From assembly GCA_016871335.1 (NCBI GenBank), contig VFZF01000007.1:1-64000 (forward strand): a stretch of DNA of 64,000 nucleotides. Direction: 5' to 3'. Position 1 is the first letter of the stretch; the number at the start of each line of letters is the position of its first letter. Below are positions 1 through 9,248 of this stretch, piece after piece. The notes beneath the pieces were generated by a model, which saw only the letters and a list, made by a program, of their open reading frames with translations, ran no database searches and had not been told where the DNA came from. A program made the translations under genes and the position numbers. The DNA is from Acidimicrobiia bacterium. GTDB taxonomy: Bacteria; Acidobacteriota; Vicinamibacteria; Vicinamibacterales; SCN-69-37.

Positions 1-2763
1 CGCGCGCTCGAGTTCACCTTCCCCGACGCGCTCGCCCCGGGCGCGTCGGGGATTCTGCTGACGCTGGGCCACGCGGCGGCGTTCGAGCCGGCCGGGCGTC
101 AGCCCGGCCGGGCGGGCGACGCCACGCTCGACGCGTGGCTGCGCGACGCCGCGGGCTACCACGCCCGTCTGCAGGGCGACCTGCAGACGGGCGTCGTCGA
201 GGCGCTGCGCGCGCTCACGCGCGTGCTGCGCGGACGGGCGGCCCACACACCCTCGGCGTTCGACGAGTCCCTCACGCTCGTGTACCGCATCCTCTTCCTG
301 CTGTTCGCGGAGTCGCGCGCGCTCGTCCCCATCCACCACCCGATCTATCGCGAGGCCTACACGCTCAGCGGACTGTGTCAGGACGCAATGCAGACCGGCA
401 CCGTCGGCTTCTGGGACGCACTCGCGGCGATCACCACCCTGTCGAGAACCGGTGGGCAGGTGGACTCCCTGCGGGTCTTCCCGTTCAACGGTCACCTTTT
501 CTCCAGACGCGCGGCGCCCTCATTGGAATCCGACCGCCGCCCCGCAGGCCCCACACCGCGCAGCCGTGCCCGCGACCAGGCCTTGCGCACCACGCTCCTC
601 GCACTCGGCACCAGGACGGACGCCGTCGGACGTTTGCCGCTGCAGTACGGCGACTTCGGCGTCGAACAACTTGGCGCCGTCTACGAACGTGTCCTCGACC
701 TCGACCCCTCGACCATGGGCGACGTCGCGAGCCTGCGTCCCGCTACGAAGGGCCACAGCGCTGCGCGCAAAGACACCGGCACCTTCTACACGCCCCTCGC
801 CATCGCCGACCTGACCGTGCGCCGCACCCTCGGTCCACTCGTTGATGGCGCGACATCCGACCACCTCCTCTCCCTCCGCATCGTGGATCCATCGATGGGA
901 AGCGGCGCGTTCCTGGTCGCCGCCCTGCAGTACCTCGCTGACGCGTACGAACGGACAGTGATCGCCGAGGGGCGGTACGCACCACTGGAGATCGATGACC
1001 ACGTACGCGCCGGGTTCAGACGGACGATTGCGCAGCGCTGCCTCTACGGCGTGGATGCCAATCCCGTCGCTGTCCAGGTGGCACGACTGTCGATGTGGCT
1101 GGCCACGCTGGCGCACGGCAAACCACTCGGATTCCTCGACCACCGCCTCCGCGTCGGCAACAGCCTGCTCGGCACAACGCCTGACGCCGCGCGACGACCG
1201 CTCGGCGCACGCGACCACGCACTGCCGCTGTTTGACGAGATGGATGGCCGCCTGCGTCACGGCATGGCGCAGGTAACGACACCGCTGCTCGCCATGGCCG
1301 GCCAACCGGATGAGTCCGTGGATGTCGTGCGCCACAAGGAACGGCAGTGGACGCAGCTCTCGTCGGACACCGGGCCCTCGGCGCGCTGGCGAGAGGCCCT
1401 GCACCTCTGGTGCTCGCGATGGTTCTGGCCCGAGAGCATGCCGGTGCCGTCAGCCGGCGAACTCACGCATGCCATCGAGTCGATCGTGCGGGAGCAGGAC
1501 AACCTGGGCGGCATACACCTGGCGCTGTGGCGTCGCACGGCAGCGGCCGTGGCGACCGAGCGCGAACTGTTCCACTGGCCACTCGAGTTTGCCGATGTGT
1601 TCTACGACGGTGAAGGCCACCCACGGACGGACGCGGGATTTGATGCCGTCATTGGCAATCCCCCATGGGCCATGATGCGTCGCGACCCGATCGTGCGGTT
1701 CATCCGCGAATCCGGACTCTTCCCGCTGTGCCGCTCGGGGCACGTCAACCTTTATCAGCCGTTTGTCGACCGCGCCCTGCAACTCCTGAGTCCCCGCGGT
1801 CGCATGGGCCTGGTCCTCCCCTGGGGCTTTGCCGTCGACGACGGGGCAGCGGAGTTGAGGCGTGCGGTCATCGACGCCGGCACCCTCGACACCTTCGTCG
1901 GATTCGACAACGCCAGAGGCCTGTTCCCGATCCATCGAGGGGTGCGGTTTGTAGTGGCGGTGTGTCGCTCACCTCGTGATGCCGCCGCAACGATAGCCAC
2001 ACGCGCCAGGTTTGGCGTGATGACAGCCGAGGAGGCGGACGCCATTCCGGAGCGTGGTGCACCCGAGGAGCACACTGAGCTGCCGCATCAACTGGACCAC
2101 GACACGCTGGTGCGGCTCGGAGGCCCGACACGTCGCCTGCTCGACCTGCGCGGGCCGGGGGATGTTGAGTGGCTGACCCGCATCAGGCAGCATCCGCCGC
2201 TCGGCTCTGCGGCGGGGTGGGGCGTCTCCTTCAGTCGCGAATTGAATGCCTCCGACGATCGCGACCTCTTCAGGCCGCGCACGCCGCAAGGGTCAGGCCT
2301 GCTCGTCGCCGAAGGCAAACACATCGCGCCATTCGTCTTTGACCCGGACGGCCCGACGCTGGTGATTGATGCAGCGGAGGCGGAAGCGAGACTGGCCGAC
2401 GGCCGATACCTGCGGCCGCGTCTCGCCTACCGGGACGTCTCCGGCGTCGGCAACACGCATGCGCTGGTCGCCGCGATTATTCCTGAGGGCGTGGTCACCA
2501 CCCACACGTTGTTCTGCCTCAGAACAGACCTTCCAATCGAACAGCAGCACTTCCTGTGCGGCCTGTTCAACTCGGCCGTGTTCGACCGTATCGTCCGTCT
2601 CGAAATGGGGAGCCACGTGACGACGACGCTGGTGGAGAATCTGCCGGTACCGCCATGGACCGGATCGCGTGTACAGCGCGAGATCGCACGACTCGCCCGG
2701 AGCCCCGGAACTTCGCAACTCAATCTCCTCGTGGACTCCATCTATGGGCTGCCTGCGTTATAG
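1..2763 (+). CDS. Eco57I-type restriction-modification DNA methylase, 5' end outside the window
   Basis: Open from the first base, so the N-terminus lies off the left edge. About 920 residues are visible. The product should methylate adenine N6 in a DNA target and probably also restrict it. Visible in order: a helical region with the YRILFLLFAESRAL segment typical of Eco57I/type IIG proteins, the GTFYTP box, SAM motif I DPSMGSGAF (near nt 885-910), catalytic motif IV NPPW (near nt 1655), and a C-terminal target-recognition-like region. An N-terminal nuclease domain, if present, is not visible. A BREX PglX-like role is possible but no BREX neighbours are seen. Family call is firm; exact R-M type is not. 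Confidence 0.85.
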   Translation, partial: RALEFTFPDALAPGASGILLTLGHAAAFEPAGRQPGRAGDATLDAWLRDAAGYHARLQGDLQTGVVEALRALTRVLRGRAAHTPSAFDESLTLVYRILFLLFAESRALVPIHHPIYREAYTLSGLCQDAMQTGTVGFWDALAAITTLSRTGGQVDSLRVFPFNGHLFSRRAAPSLESDRRPAGPTPRSRARDQALRTTLLALGTRTDAVGRLPLQYGDFGVEQLGAVYERVLDLDPSTMGDVASLRPATKGHSAARKDTGTFYTPLAIADLTVRRTLGPLVDGATSDHLLSLRIVDPSMGSGAFLVAALQYLADAYERTVIAEGRYAPLEIDDHVRAGFRRTIAQRCLYGVDANPVAVQVARLSMWLATLAHGKPLGFLDHRLRVGNSLLGTTPDAARRPLGARDHALPLFDEMDGRLRHGMAQVTTPLLAMAGQPDESVDVVRHKERQWTQLSSDTGPSARWREALHLWCSRWFWPESMPVPSAGELTHAIESIVREQDNLGGIHLALWRRTAAAVATERELFHWPLEFADVFYDGEGHPRTDAGFDAVIGNPPWAMMRRDPIVRFIRESGLFPLCRSGHVNLYQPFVDRALQLLSPRGRMGLVLPWGFAVDDGAAELRRAVIDAGTLDTFVGFDNARGLFPIHRGVRFVVAVCRSPRDAAATIATRARFGVMTAEEADAIPERGAPEEHTELPHQLDHDTLVRLGGPTRRLLDLRGPGDVEWLTRIRQHPPLGSAAGWGVSFSRELNASDDRDLFRPRTPQGSGLLVAEGKHIAPFVFDPDGPTLVIDAAEAEARLADGRYLRPRLAYRDVSGVGNTHALVAAIIPEGVVTTHTLFCLRTDLPIEQQHFLCGLFNSAVFDRIVRLEMGSHVTTTLVENLPVPPWTGSRVQREIARLARSPGTSQLNLLVDSIYGLPAL

Positions 2764-2772
2764 TCCCTTCGC

Positions 2773-4296
2773 GTGCCGAACTACGGGTTTGTCATTGATC
2801 TGAAGAAGTGCATCGGGTGCCATGCCTGCTCGATCGCGTGCAAGGCGGAACACGACATCCCCGTCGGGGTGAACCGGTGCTGGGTCAAGACGGTCGAGAA
2901 GGGCCGCTTTCCCGACGCGGAACGCCTGTTCCTGCCGGTCCTCTGCAACCAGTGCACCGATGCGCCCTGCATGAACATCTGCCCGACCAGCGCCCTCTTC
3001 CGGCGCAAGGACGGCATTGTCGATCTCCATGGCGACGCGTGTATCGGATGCAAGGCATGTATGGCCGCGTGCCCGTACGACCAGTTGTTCATCGACCCGA
3101 ACACGCGCACCGCGGAGAAGTGCAACTTCTGCGCGAACCGGATCGAAAACCAGCTGCAGCCGGCGTGCGTGAGTGTGTGCCCCACCGAGTGCCGCATCTT
3201 TGGCGACCTCGACGACCCGGCGACCAAGGTTGCGCAGATCGTGGCCCAGCAGGACTTCTCCGTGCGGAAGCCCGAGAAGGGCACCGGACCGAAGATTTTT
3301 TATCTGCAGGCCGACGAGAGCATCATCAAGCCGGAGATCGCCACGCGACCGTTCATCTTCAAGGAAGGGAACGTGCACCTGCGTCCGCTCGGCGCACACG
3401 AACCCGATTCCGTCGACCCGGGCGCTCCCCGCGTGGATTACGACGCGCCGCACAAGAAGGCGTGGGGCATGGACCTCGTGCTCTATCTGATGGCCAAGGG
3501 CATTTCGACGGGTGCGTTGTTCCTCGGCGCGCTGTTCTGGCTCATGGGTGACACGTCCTCGTTGACCGGGATCGCGGCGCCGGTGATCGCCACCGTGTTT
3601 GCGGTCGTCACCGCAGCGGTGCTGGTCTGGGACCTCGAACGGCCCGAGCGCTTCTACTACATCCTCACGCGTCCCAACTGGACGTCGTGGATGGCGCGCG
3701 GGGCATTCATCCTCACCGCTCACGGCGCAATCGCCGGCCTCTGGATGCTCGCCTGGCTCCTCAACCTCCCCATCGTCATCACCGTGCTCGCGGTGCTGGC
3801 GCTGCCGATCGCCCTTGCGGCAACGGCCTACACGGGACTGCTGTTTGCGCAGGGCCTCGCGCGGGATCTCTGGCAGGGCTGGCACCACACGGTCGACCTC
3901 ATCGCCCAGGCCGCCGCCGAAGGCAGCGCGGCGCTGCTGCTCGTCGCGTTGTTCGTGACGGTCGAGACCAGCACGCTACACGCACTCGGCTGGACCCTCG
4001 CCGGCGCCACGGCGGTGCATCTGCTGATTCTTGTCGCTGAAAACCTCGTGCTGCGCAGTCACAGCCGGCATCACGCGCTCGCCGTGCGCGCGATTCGATC
4101 GGGCGCCTACTCCAAGCTCTTCTGGACCGGCGCGCTTGGCCTCGGAGGCATCGCGCCGCTGCTCCTCTTCTGGATCGCGTCGGTCACCGGCTTCTCGATG
4201 TTCGCGCTCGTCCCCATGGCGCTGGTGACCCTGGCCGGCTCGCTCGCGTGGGAATACATCTGGGTGGAGGCCGGGCAGTGTGTGCCACTTTCGTAA
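2773..4296 (+). CDS. Molybdo-oxidoreductase iron-sulfur subunit fused to an NrfD/PsrC-type membrane anchor
   Basis: 507 aa, GTG start 9 bp after the methylase stop. Residues 1 to about 150 are a DmsB/PsrB-like ferredoxin domain with four cysteine groups, beginning CIGCHACSIAC and including CNQCTDAPC and CIGCKACMAAC, enough for four 4Fe-4S clusters. From about residue 230 there are about eight membrane helices, including the DLERPERFYY motif of NrfD/PsrC quinone-reactive anchors. Electron-transfer and anchor subunits are normally separate proteins, so this is a B-C fusion. It precedes the catalytic subunit by 15 bp and should pass electrons between that subunit and the quinone pool. The substrate is not determined by this subunit. 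Confidence 0.88.
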   Translation: MPNYGFVIDLKKCIGCHACSIACKAEHDIPVGVNRCWVKTVEKGRFPDAERLFLPVLCNQCTDAPCMNICPTSALFRRKDGIVDLHGDACIGCKACMAACPYDQLFIDPNTRTAEKCNFCANRIENQLQPACVSVCPTECRIFGDLDDPATKVAQIVAQQDFSVRKPEKGTGPKIFYLQADESIIKPEIATRPFIFKEGNVHLRPLGAHEPDSVDPGAPRVDYDAPHKKAWGMDLVLYLMAKGISTGALFLGALFWLMGDTSSLTGIAAPVIATVFAVVTAAVLVWDLERPERFYYILTRPNWTSWMARGAFILTAHGAIAGLWMLAWLLNLPIVITVLAVLALPIALAATAYTGLLFAQGLARDLWQGWHHTVDLIAQAAAEGSAALLLVALFVTVETSTLHALGWTLAGATAVHLLILVAENLVLRSHSRHHALAVRAIRSGAYSKLFWTGALGLGGIAPLLLFWIASVTGFSMFALVPMALVTLAGSLAWEYIWVEAGQCVPLS

Positions 4297-4311
4297 TGAG
4301 GCAATGGGCCA

Positions 4312-6966
4312 ATGACTGAATTCCGCTCACATCCGCCCGTCACCGACTGGGATAACTACGTCGACTTCGAGTCCACGAGCTGGCCGAAGAAGGATCGGCG
4401 CAACTACTGGATCATCCCGAGCATCTGCTTCAACTGCGAGTCGGCGTGCGGCGTGATCGCGTATGTCGACAAGGACACACTCGACGTCCGGAAGATCGAG
4501 GGCAACCCGGTGCACCCGGGCAGCCGTGGCCGCACCTGCGCCAAAGGCGTCGTCACGCCCAACCAGCTCGAGGATCCGGATCGCATCCTGTATCCGATGA
4601 AGCGCGTCGGGAAACGTGGCGGTGGAGAGTGGGCGCGCGTCACGTGGAACGAAGTGCTGGAGGACATCGGTGCGCGTGTGCGCAAGGCAATCGTCGAGGA
4701 CCGCAAGCGCGAGATCATGTATCACGTCGGCCGTCCCGGCGAGGATGGGTACGCCAACCGCGTGATCCAGTCCTGGGGCCTCGACAGCCACAACAGTCAC
4801 ACCAACGTCTGTTCGTCGTCGGCGCGACTGGGACACTTCCTGTGGACGGGTGCGGACCGTCCGTCGCCCGACTACGCGAACGCGAAGACCATTCTTCTGC
4901 TGTCGTCGCATCTGGAATCGGGGCACTACTTCAATCCACATGCGCAGCGGATCATCGAAGGCAAGGCGGCCGGCGCGAAGTTGATCGTGATGGACCCGCG
5001 CCTGTCGAACACGTCGGCGAAGTCGGATCTGTGGCTGCCGGCCAATCCAGGCACGGAGGCGGCGCTGATTCTGGCGATTGCCCGGCATCTGATCGATCAC
5101 AGGAAGTACAACCGGGCGTTTGTCGAGAAGTGGGTGAACTGGGAGCAGTATCTCGACGCGATGCGGCCCGACCTGCCGAAGACGTTTGACGCGTTCGAAG
5201 AGGCGCTGAAGCAGGAATACGAACTGTTCACGCCCGAGTACGCCGAGATTGAAACCGGCGTACCCGCGCACAAGATCATCGAGGCCGCTGAAGCTGTGGC
5301 GTCGGCTGGCACGGCGTTCGCCACACACAGCTGGCGCGCGGCAGCGGCCGGTCACCTCTGGGGATGGCAGATCACACGATCGTTGTATCTGCTCGTGGTG
5401 TTGATGGGCGCCATCGGTGAAAAGGGCGGCGTCAATCTGCACGCGACAAACAAGTTCGTGCCGAAACATCCGAATCCGCCACCGGCGCCGGAGTACTGGA
5501 ACGAGTTGCTGTTCCCGAAGGAGTTTCCGCTCTCGTTCCACGAGATGAGCTTCCTGCTGCCTCACTTCCTCAAGGAGGGCCGCGGCAAACTCGACGTCTA
5601 CTTCACGCGTGTCTACAACCCGCTCTGGACCAACCCCGACGGCTTCACGTGGATGGAAGTGCTTGAGGACGAATCGAAGATCGGCATGCACGTCGCGTTG
5701 ACGCCGATCTGGAGCGAGACCGCCTGGTTCGCCGACTACATCCTGCCGATGGGCCTTGGCACCGAGCGGCACGACACGATGAGTCAGGAAACCCATGCCG
5801 GCCGCTGGCTGGGGTTCCGTCAGCCGGTCAAACGCGTGGCCCTCGAGAAGAAGGGCACGCCTGTCTCCTCGACGCACGAAGCCAACCCTGGCGAAGTGTG
5901 GGAAGAGTCCGAGTTCTGGGTCGCGCTGTCGTGGAAAGTGGATCCCGACGGCTCGCTCGGCATTCGCAAGTTCTTCGAATCCCCGTATCGTCCCGGCGAC
6001 AAGATCACCGTGGACGACTACTACGGCTGGATGTTCGAGAACTCCGTGCCCGGCCTGCCGGAAGCCGCAGCGAAGGAAGAGCTCACGCCGCTCCAGTACA
6101 TGCGGAAGTACGGCGTGTTCAAGGTGGACGACAACGTCTACAGCAAGGCTTACGAGACGGCCGGTTTTACGACACCGTCGAAGAAGCTCGAGTTTTATTC
6201 GTCCACACTCGCCGAGTGGGGCTGGCCCGAACACGCGATTCCCCGGTATGTGCCCGGCCATGTGTACTGGCGCGGCCTGAATCGGTCGGAGAACGAGTTT
6301 GACCTGCTGCCGAACTTCCGGCTGCCGACGCTCATCCACACGCGGTCACCCGTGAAGTGGTTGTATGAAATCTCCCACAGCAATCCGCTGTGGATGGCGA
6401 CCGGTGACGCCGCGCGCCTCAACATCGCCACCGGCGATCTGGTGAAAGTCCATACGGGCATCGGCTTTTTTGTCACTCGCGCCTGGGTCACCGAAGGCAT
6501 CACCCCCGGAGTGGTTGGCATGTCGCACCACCTCGGCCGCTGGCGGCTCGATGAGGACAAGGGCGGCGCGCGTAACGCGACGGCGCTTGTGCGCATCGCG
6601 CGGTCGGCCGACGGCAAGGTCGAGATGCGGCAGGTCCACGGCACCCAGCCTTTCTCGAGCAAGGACCCTGACAGCAGCCGTGTCTGGTGGACCGAGGTCG
6701 GTGTGCATCAGAACCTGACGTTCCCCGTCCAGCCCGACCCGGTCAGCGGCATGCACTGCTGGCATCAACGGGTGCGGCTCGAAAAGGCAGGCCCCGACGA
6801 CAGGTACGGCGATGTGAGTGTGGACACGAACAAGTCCCACGAACTCTACAAGGAGTGGATGGCCCGGACCCGTCCCGCCCCCGGTCCGGACGGCACCCGG
6901 CGGCCGGCCTGGTTCGATCGCCCGTTGCGCCCGGTCGCAGACGCGTACAAACTCAACAGCGAATGA
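4312..6966 (+). CDS. Molybdopterin (Mo-bisPGD) oxidoreductase catalytic subunit, DMSO-reductase superfamily
   Basis: 884 aa. C39, C42, C46 and C76 (ICFNCESAC, then RTCAKG) ligate the N-terminal 4Fe-4S cluster, and NVCSSSAR near residue 165 offers a cysteine as molybdenum ligand. No twin-arginine signal is present, so the enzyme probably works on the cytoplasmic face, unlike PsrA or TtrA. This and the B-C fusion upstream resemble the cytoplasm-facing sulfite dehydrogenase SoeABC; the TauE/SafE gene downstream fits sulfur chemistry but is on the other strand. Substrate is therefore inferred, not shown. The first ATG, at 4304, reaches a stop after three codons, so 4312 is the start. Its stop overlaps the next start (ATGA). 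Confidence 0.88.
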   Translation: MTEFRSHPPVTDWDNYVDFESTSWPKKDRRNYWIIPSICFNCESACGVIAYVDKDTLDVRKIEGNPVHPGSRGRTCAKGVVTPNQLEDPDRILYPMKRVGKRGGGEWARVTWNEVLEDIGARVRKAIVEDRKREIMYHVGRPGEDGYANRVIQSWGLDSHNSHTNVCSSSARLGHFLWTGADRPSPDYANAKTILLLSSHLESGHYFNPHAQRIIEGKAAGAKLIVMDPRLSNTSAKSDLWLPANPGTEAALILAIARHLIDHRKYNRAFVEKWVNWEQYLDAMRPDLPKTFDAFEEALKQEYELFTPEYAEIETGVPAHKIIEAAEAVASAGTAFATHSWRAAAAGHLWGWQITRSLYLLVVLMGAIGEKGGVNLHATNKFVPKHPNPPPAPEYWNELLFPKEFPLSFHEMSFLLPHFLKEGRGKLDVYFTRVYNPLWTNPDGFTWMEVLEDESKIGMHVALTPIWSETAWFADYILPMGLGTERHDTMSQETHAGRWLGFRQPVKRVALEKKGTPVSSTHEANPGEVWEESEFWVALSWKVDPDGSLGIRKFFESPYRPGDKITVDDYYGWMFENSVPGLPEAAAKEELTPLQYMRKYGVFKVDDNVYSKAYETAGFTTPSKKLEFYSSTLAEWGWPEHAIPRYVPGHVYWRGLNRSENEFDLLPNFRLPTLIHTRSPVKWLYEISHSNPLWMATGDAARLNIATGDLVKVHTGIGFFVTRAWVTEGITPGVVGMSHHLGRWRLDEDKGGARNATALVRIARSADGKVEMRQVHGTQPFSSKDPDSSRVWWTEVGVHQNLTFPVQPDPVSGMHCWHQRVRLEKAGPDDRYGDVSVDTNKSHELYKEWMARTRPAPGPDGTRRPAWFDRPLRPVADAYKLNSE

Positions 6967-7985
6967 CTGAGCCCCGCACCCTCCAGGTCACGGTGATCGC
7001 CACAGCGGCGCTCCAGGTCGTGGTGTGGGCGGGCGCCGGTCGCGGCTGGCTCACGCCGGGTCAGGCGACGGCGCTTCACCTGCTCGTCGCCTGGGGGGCC
7101 ATCTTGACGCTTGCGCTCGTAGCGGCTCGCTCGATCGGCAGGCTCCGGTCCGAGCTCCAGGCCCGCCAGGTGCAACACGAGGCCACGCTCTCCGAGGTCG
7201 ATCAACTCGCGACCCTCAACGAGATGTTGACCACCGCGGGCCAGTCCAAGGATGTCGGACTCGCCTTCCAGGCGCTGGCCCGCCGCATCGGCACCCTGAT
7301 CCCCTGTGACCGCCTCGGCCTCGCCCTCGTCAAAGACGACGGCCAGTCGCTGCAGGTCTACAGTTCCCGCGTCAGCGAACCCGAGCGTCGGCGTCGCCCG
7401 CGCGCCGAGCAGCAGTTCGGCCTGGAGCGCAGCATTTTTGGTCAGGTCATTCGTACGTGTGACCCGGTGCTGATCGAAGACACCAGGGCGTTCGCATCCG
7501 ACTTTCACGACGCCGGCGTTCTCGCCTCCCAGGGTTTCCATTCGCTGCTGATCCTGCCGCTCATCTCGCGCAACCGCGCGATTGGCGCGCTCACCGTAAT
7601 CTCCGAGCGTACGGCCGCCTTCACAACCAGCCACCGGGACCTCCTTCAGCCGCTCGCAGAAGTCCTCGCGTTTGCATACATCGTCCATCACCAGTACCTC
7701 GCGCTGGATCGGTACAGGACAATGGAGGCGACGGCAGAGATGACGTTGTCGATTGCGACCGACATCAACAGCGGGTTGCAGGTGATCGCGGGTCAGTGCG
7801 GCATTCTCCAGAAGCTGCACCCGGGTGCGGCCATCGAGATCGACGCGATCGCGCGGCAGACCGAGCGCATCTCATCACTGCTCGACCGCATGCGCGGCGC
7901 CGCCGACGAACGCCTGCGCGAAGCCGCCGCACACGCCGGCGCGATTCTGTCAAGCCCTGAAGAGTTCGCCGACAACGAAACGTAG
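6963..7985 (+). CDS. Membrane-anchored GAF-domain protein with a histidine-less HisKA-like segment
   Basis: 340 aa, starting at the ATGA overlap with the molybdoenzyme gene, so co-transcribed. Two membrane helices (about residues 8-50) are followed by a short coiled coil, a GAF domain (about 85-240) and a C-terminal helical hairpin. The helix segment SIATDINSGLQVIAGQ looks like the H-box of a sensor kinase, but the phosphorylatable His is replaced by Thr and no HATPase domain follows. It therefore looks like a sensory adaptor or degraded kinase. It may tune or report on the molybdoenzyme, an inference from gene order. Upstream in-frame starts lie inside the molybdoenzyme gene and were rejected. 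Confidence 0.75.
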   Translation: MTEPRTLQVTVIATAALQVVVWAGAGRGWLTPGQATALHLLVAWGAILTLALVAARSIGRLRSELQARQVQHEATLSEVDQLATLNEMLTTAGQSKDVGLAFQALARRIGTLIPCDRLGLALVKDDGQSLQVYSSRVSEPERRRRPRAEQQFGLERSIFGQVIRTCDPVLIEDTRAFASDFHDAGVLASQGFHSLLILPLISRNRAIGALTVISERTAAFTTSHRDLLQPLAEVLAFAYIVHHQYLALDRYRTMEATAEMTLSIATDINSGLQVIAGQCGILQKLHPGAAIEIDAIARQTERISSLLDRMRGAADERLREAAAHAGAILSSPEEFADNET

Positions 7986-8097
7986 GGCGCGCTGATCTGA
8001 AGCGCGCCTGGCGTGGCCCGCTACAGTGCAGCGGGCCCTACGAGGAGCGCATGTAGGGCGCGGAGCGCATGTAGGGCGCGCTGAACTTGAGCGGGCC
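7986..8097. repeat. Cluster of REP-like hairpins, 8-bp stem and 7-nt loop
   Basis: Three related palindromes sit between convergent genes. 7986-8008 is GGCGCGCT-7 nt-AGCGCGCC. 8015-8037 is GGCCCGCT-7 nt-AGCGGGCC. 8075-8097 is GGCGCGCT-7 nt-AGCGGGCC, with one mismatch. GTAGG/CCTAC flanks and a partial copy near 8053-8070 are also seen. The same element recurs at 58321-58343 and 58850-58913. They probably act as bidirectional terminators or 3'-end stabilisers; no T-tract follows. Confidence 0.75.
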
Positions 8098-8101
8098 AGA
8101 G

Positions 8102-8395
8102 CTATCGCAACTTGTAGATCGTCGTGGTGATCAGCAGCAGGATGACGCCCGCCGCGGCCCAGGCGAACGCCCGCCGGCCGGCGGACCATTCCTCGGCAAA
8201 CACCGACACGACATTCAGCAGCGGCACCAGCACGAGCAGCGCGAGGCCGGTCCAGACGAGCGCGGTGGCCACCTGCGCGACCGGGCCGGTCACAAGGAAC
8301 GACATGACCAGTCCGAGACCGAGACATGCGGAGGTGGCCGCAAGCAGGATGCGGAGCCATGAGCGGAGGCGTTCGGCAGCGTAGATGGTGGTCAT
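8102..8395 (-). CDS. DUF1634-like small membrane protein, partner of the TauE/SafE transporter
   Basis: 97 aa with three predicted membrane helices, at about residues 12-34, 39-65 and 74-93. Its ATG overlaps the stop of the TauE/SafE gene (ATGA), so the two are translationally coupled. DUF1634 proteins are commonly encoded beside TauE/SafE permeases, and length and helix spacing fit that family; function is unknown. A longer open frame upstream runs inside the transporter gene and is not used. The call rests on topology and context more than on any diagnostic residue. Confidence 0.7.
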   Translation of the reverse strand: MTTIYAAERLRSWLRILLAATSACLGLGLVMSFLVTGPVAQVATALVWTGLALLVLVPLLNVVSVFAEEWSAGRRAFAWAAAGVILLLITTTIYKLR

Positions 8396-9207
8396 TTGAA
8401 GTAGAGGTACTCCACGGCGACGCCCGCGAGGATGCCGGCCATCAAAATCTTCAGGGCGCGCACTTTGACACGAGTGGTGATCCAGAAGCCCGCCCTCGAC
8501 CCAGCCAGTACGCCGAGGACAGCGCCCGCCGCGAGCAATGGCATCGTGAGGTGTCCAGCCACGTAATAGCCGACTACCCCGGGCAGAGCGGTGATGCCGA
8601 GGATGACGGCACTGGTGGCGGCCGCGACACGCATCGGCACGCCGCACCGGGAGTTGAGCGCGGGCACCACGAGGATGCCGCCGCCGACTCCAACCAACGA
8701 CGAAATGATGCCGGCACAACACGCGACGGAGAGTCCAAACGGCAGCCGCGTGACGCGATATGCGACGTTCTGGCCTGTGTCGGGATCCTCGATACGTCCA
8801 CCCAGGGCACCGACATCACCGGCGGCCCTGAGCATTACGTTGCGGTGATCCAGCCGCGCAATCATGACGGCAGCCACGAGCAACGCGGTGCCGCCGAAGA
8901 TCTGCTCGCGCATTCTGGGCTCGATGAGCGCGAGGATCTCGAGGCCGGCCAGGGCACCGATCGCGGCCGGTACCTGCAGCACCATCGCCAGGCGCGCGTT
9001 GGCCCACTTCCGGCCGGCACTCGACAGCGATACAAAGTTGGATGTCGCGATGACGGTGACCAGACTGATGGCCATCGCCTTGTCGATGGGAATGTTCAAC
9101 CCGATGTTGAGGATCGGGACCAGAAAGATCCCGCCACCAAGACCAAGCATGGCGCCGAGGCTGCCGGCCCCCACGCCGGCCAGCATGACGAGCAACACCG
9201 TCAGCAC
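8392..9207 (-). CDS. TauE/SafE family sulfite/anion exporter-type permease
   Basis: 271 aa with about eight membrane helices and the family's duplicated glycine-rich motifs: GAMLGLGGGIFLVPIL in the first half and SLVGVGGGILVVPAL in the second. Members export sulfite, sulfoacetate or related organic sulfur anions from the cytoplasm. GTG at 9207 is used; an ATG at 9186 is an alternative. It is first of a two-gene unit with the DUF1634-like protein. A role clearing sulfite linked to the molybdoenzyme operon is plausible but unproven, since the two units are convergent. Confidence 0.85.
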   Translation of the reverse strand: MLTVLLVMLAGVGAGSLGAMLGLGGGIFLVPILNIGLNIPIDKAMAISLVTVIATSNFVSLSSAGRKWANARLAMVLQVPAAIGALAGLEILALIEPRMREQIFGGTALLVAAVMIARLDHRNVMLRAAGDVGALGGRIEDPDTGQNVAYRVTRLPFGLSVACCAGIISSLVGVGGGILVVPALNSRCGVPMRVAAATSAVILGITALPGVVGYYVAGHLTMPLLAAGAVLGVLAGSRAGFWITTRVKVRALKILMAGILAGVAVEYLYFK

Positions 9208-9212
9208 AGCGT

Positions 9213-9246
9213 CATTGCCTCATTGCCTCATTGCCCCATTGCCTCA
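9213..9246. repeat. Octamer tandem repeat CATTGCCT, about four units
   Basis: Four near-identical units of CATTGCCT (one with CC for CT) fill the gap between two leftward genes. The complementary string, reading AATGAGGCAATGGG, also occurs at 4294-4307 between the two molybdoenzyme genes, so the unit is dispersed. It is one of several 7-8 nt families in the window. Confidence 0.8.
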
Positions 9247-9248
9247 TT

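Noticed and set aside
1-2763. BREX or DISARM defence island at the left edge
   Set aside because: Only one methylase is visible and the next gene starts a metabolic operon; no brx, pgl or drm gene is seen.
4327-6339. Long open frame antisense to the molybdoenzyme gene
   Set aside because: Arg/His-rich composition with no domain; high GC with third-position bias leaves long antisense frames. The sense strand has intact cluster and Mo motifs.
9213-9246. Tandem repeats considered as a CRISPR array
   Set aside because: Units are 7-8 nt with no spacers, and no cas genes occur in the window.
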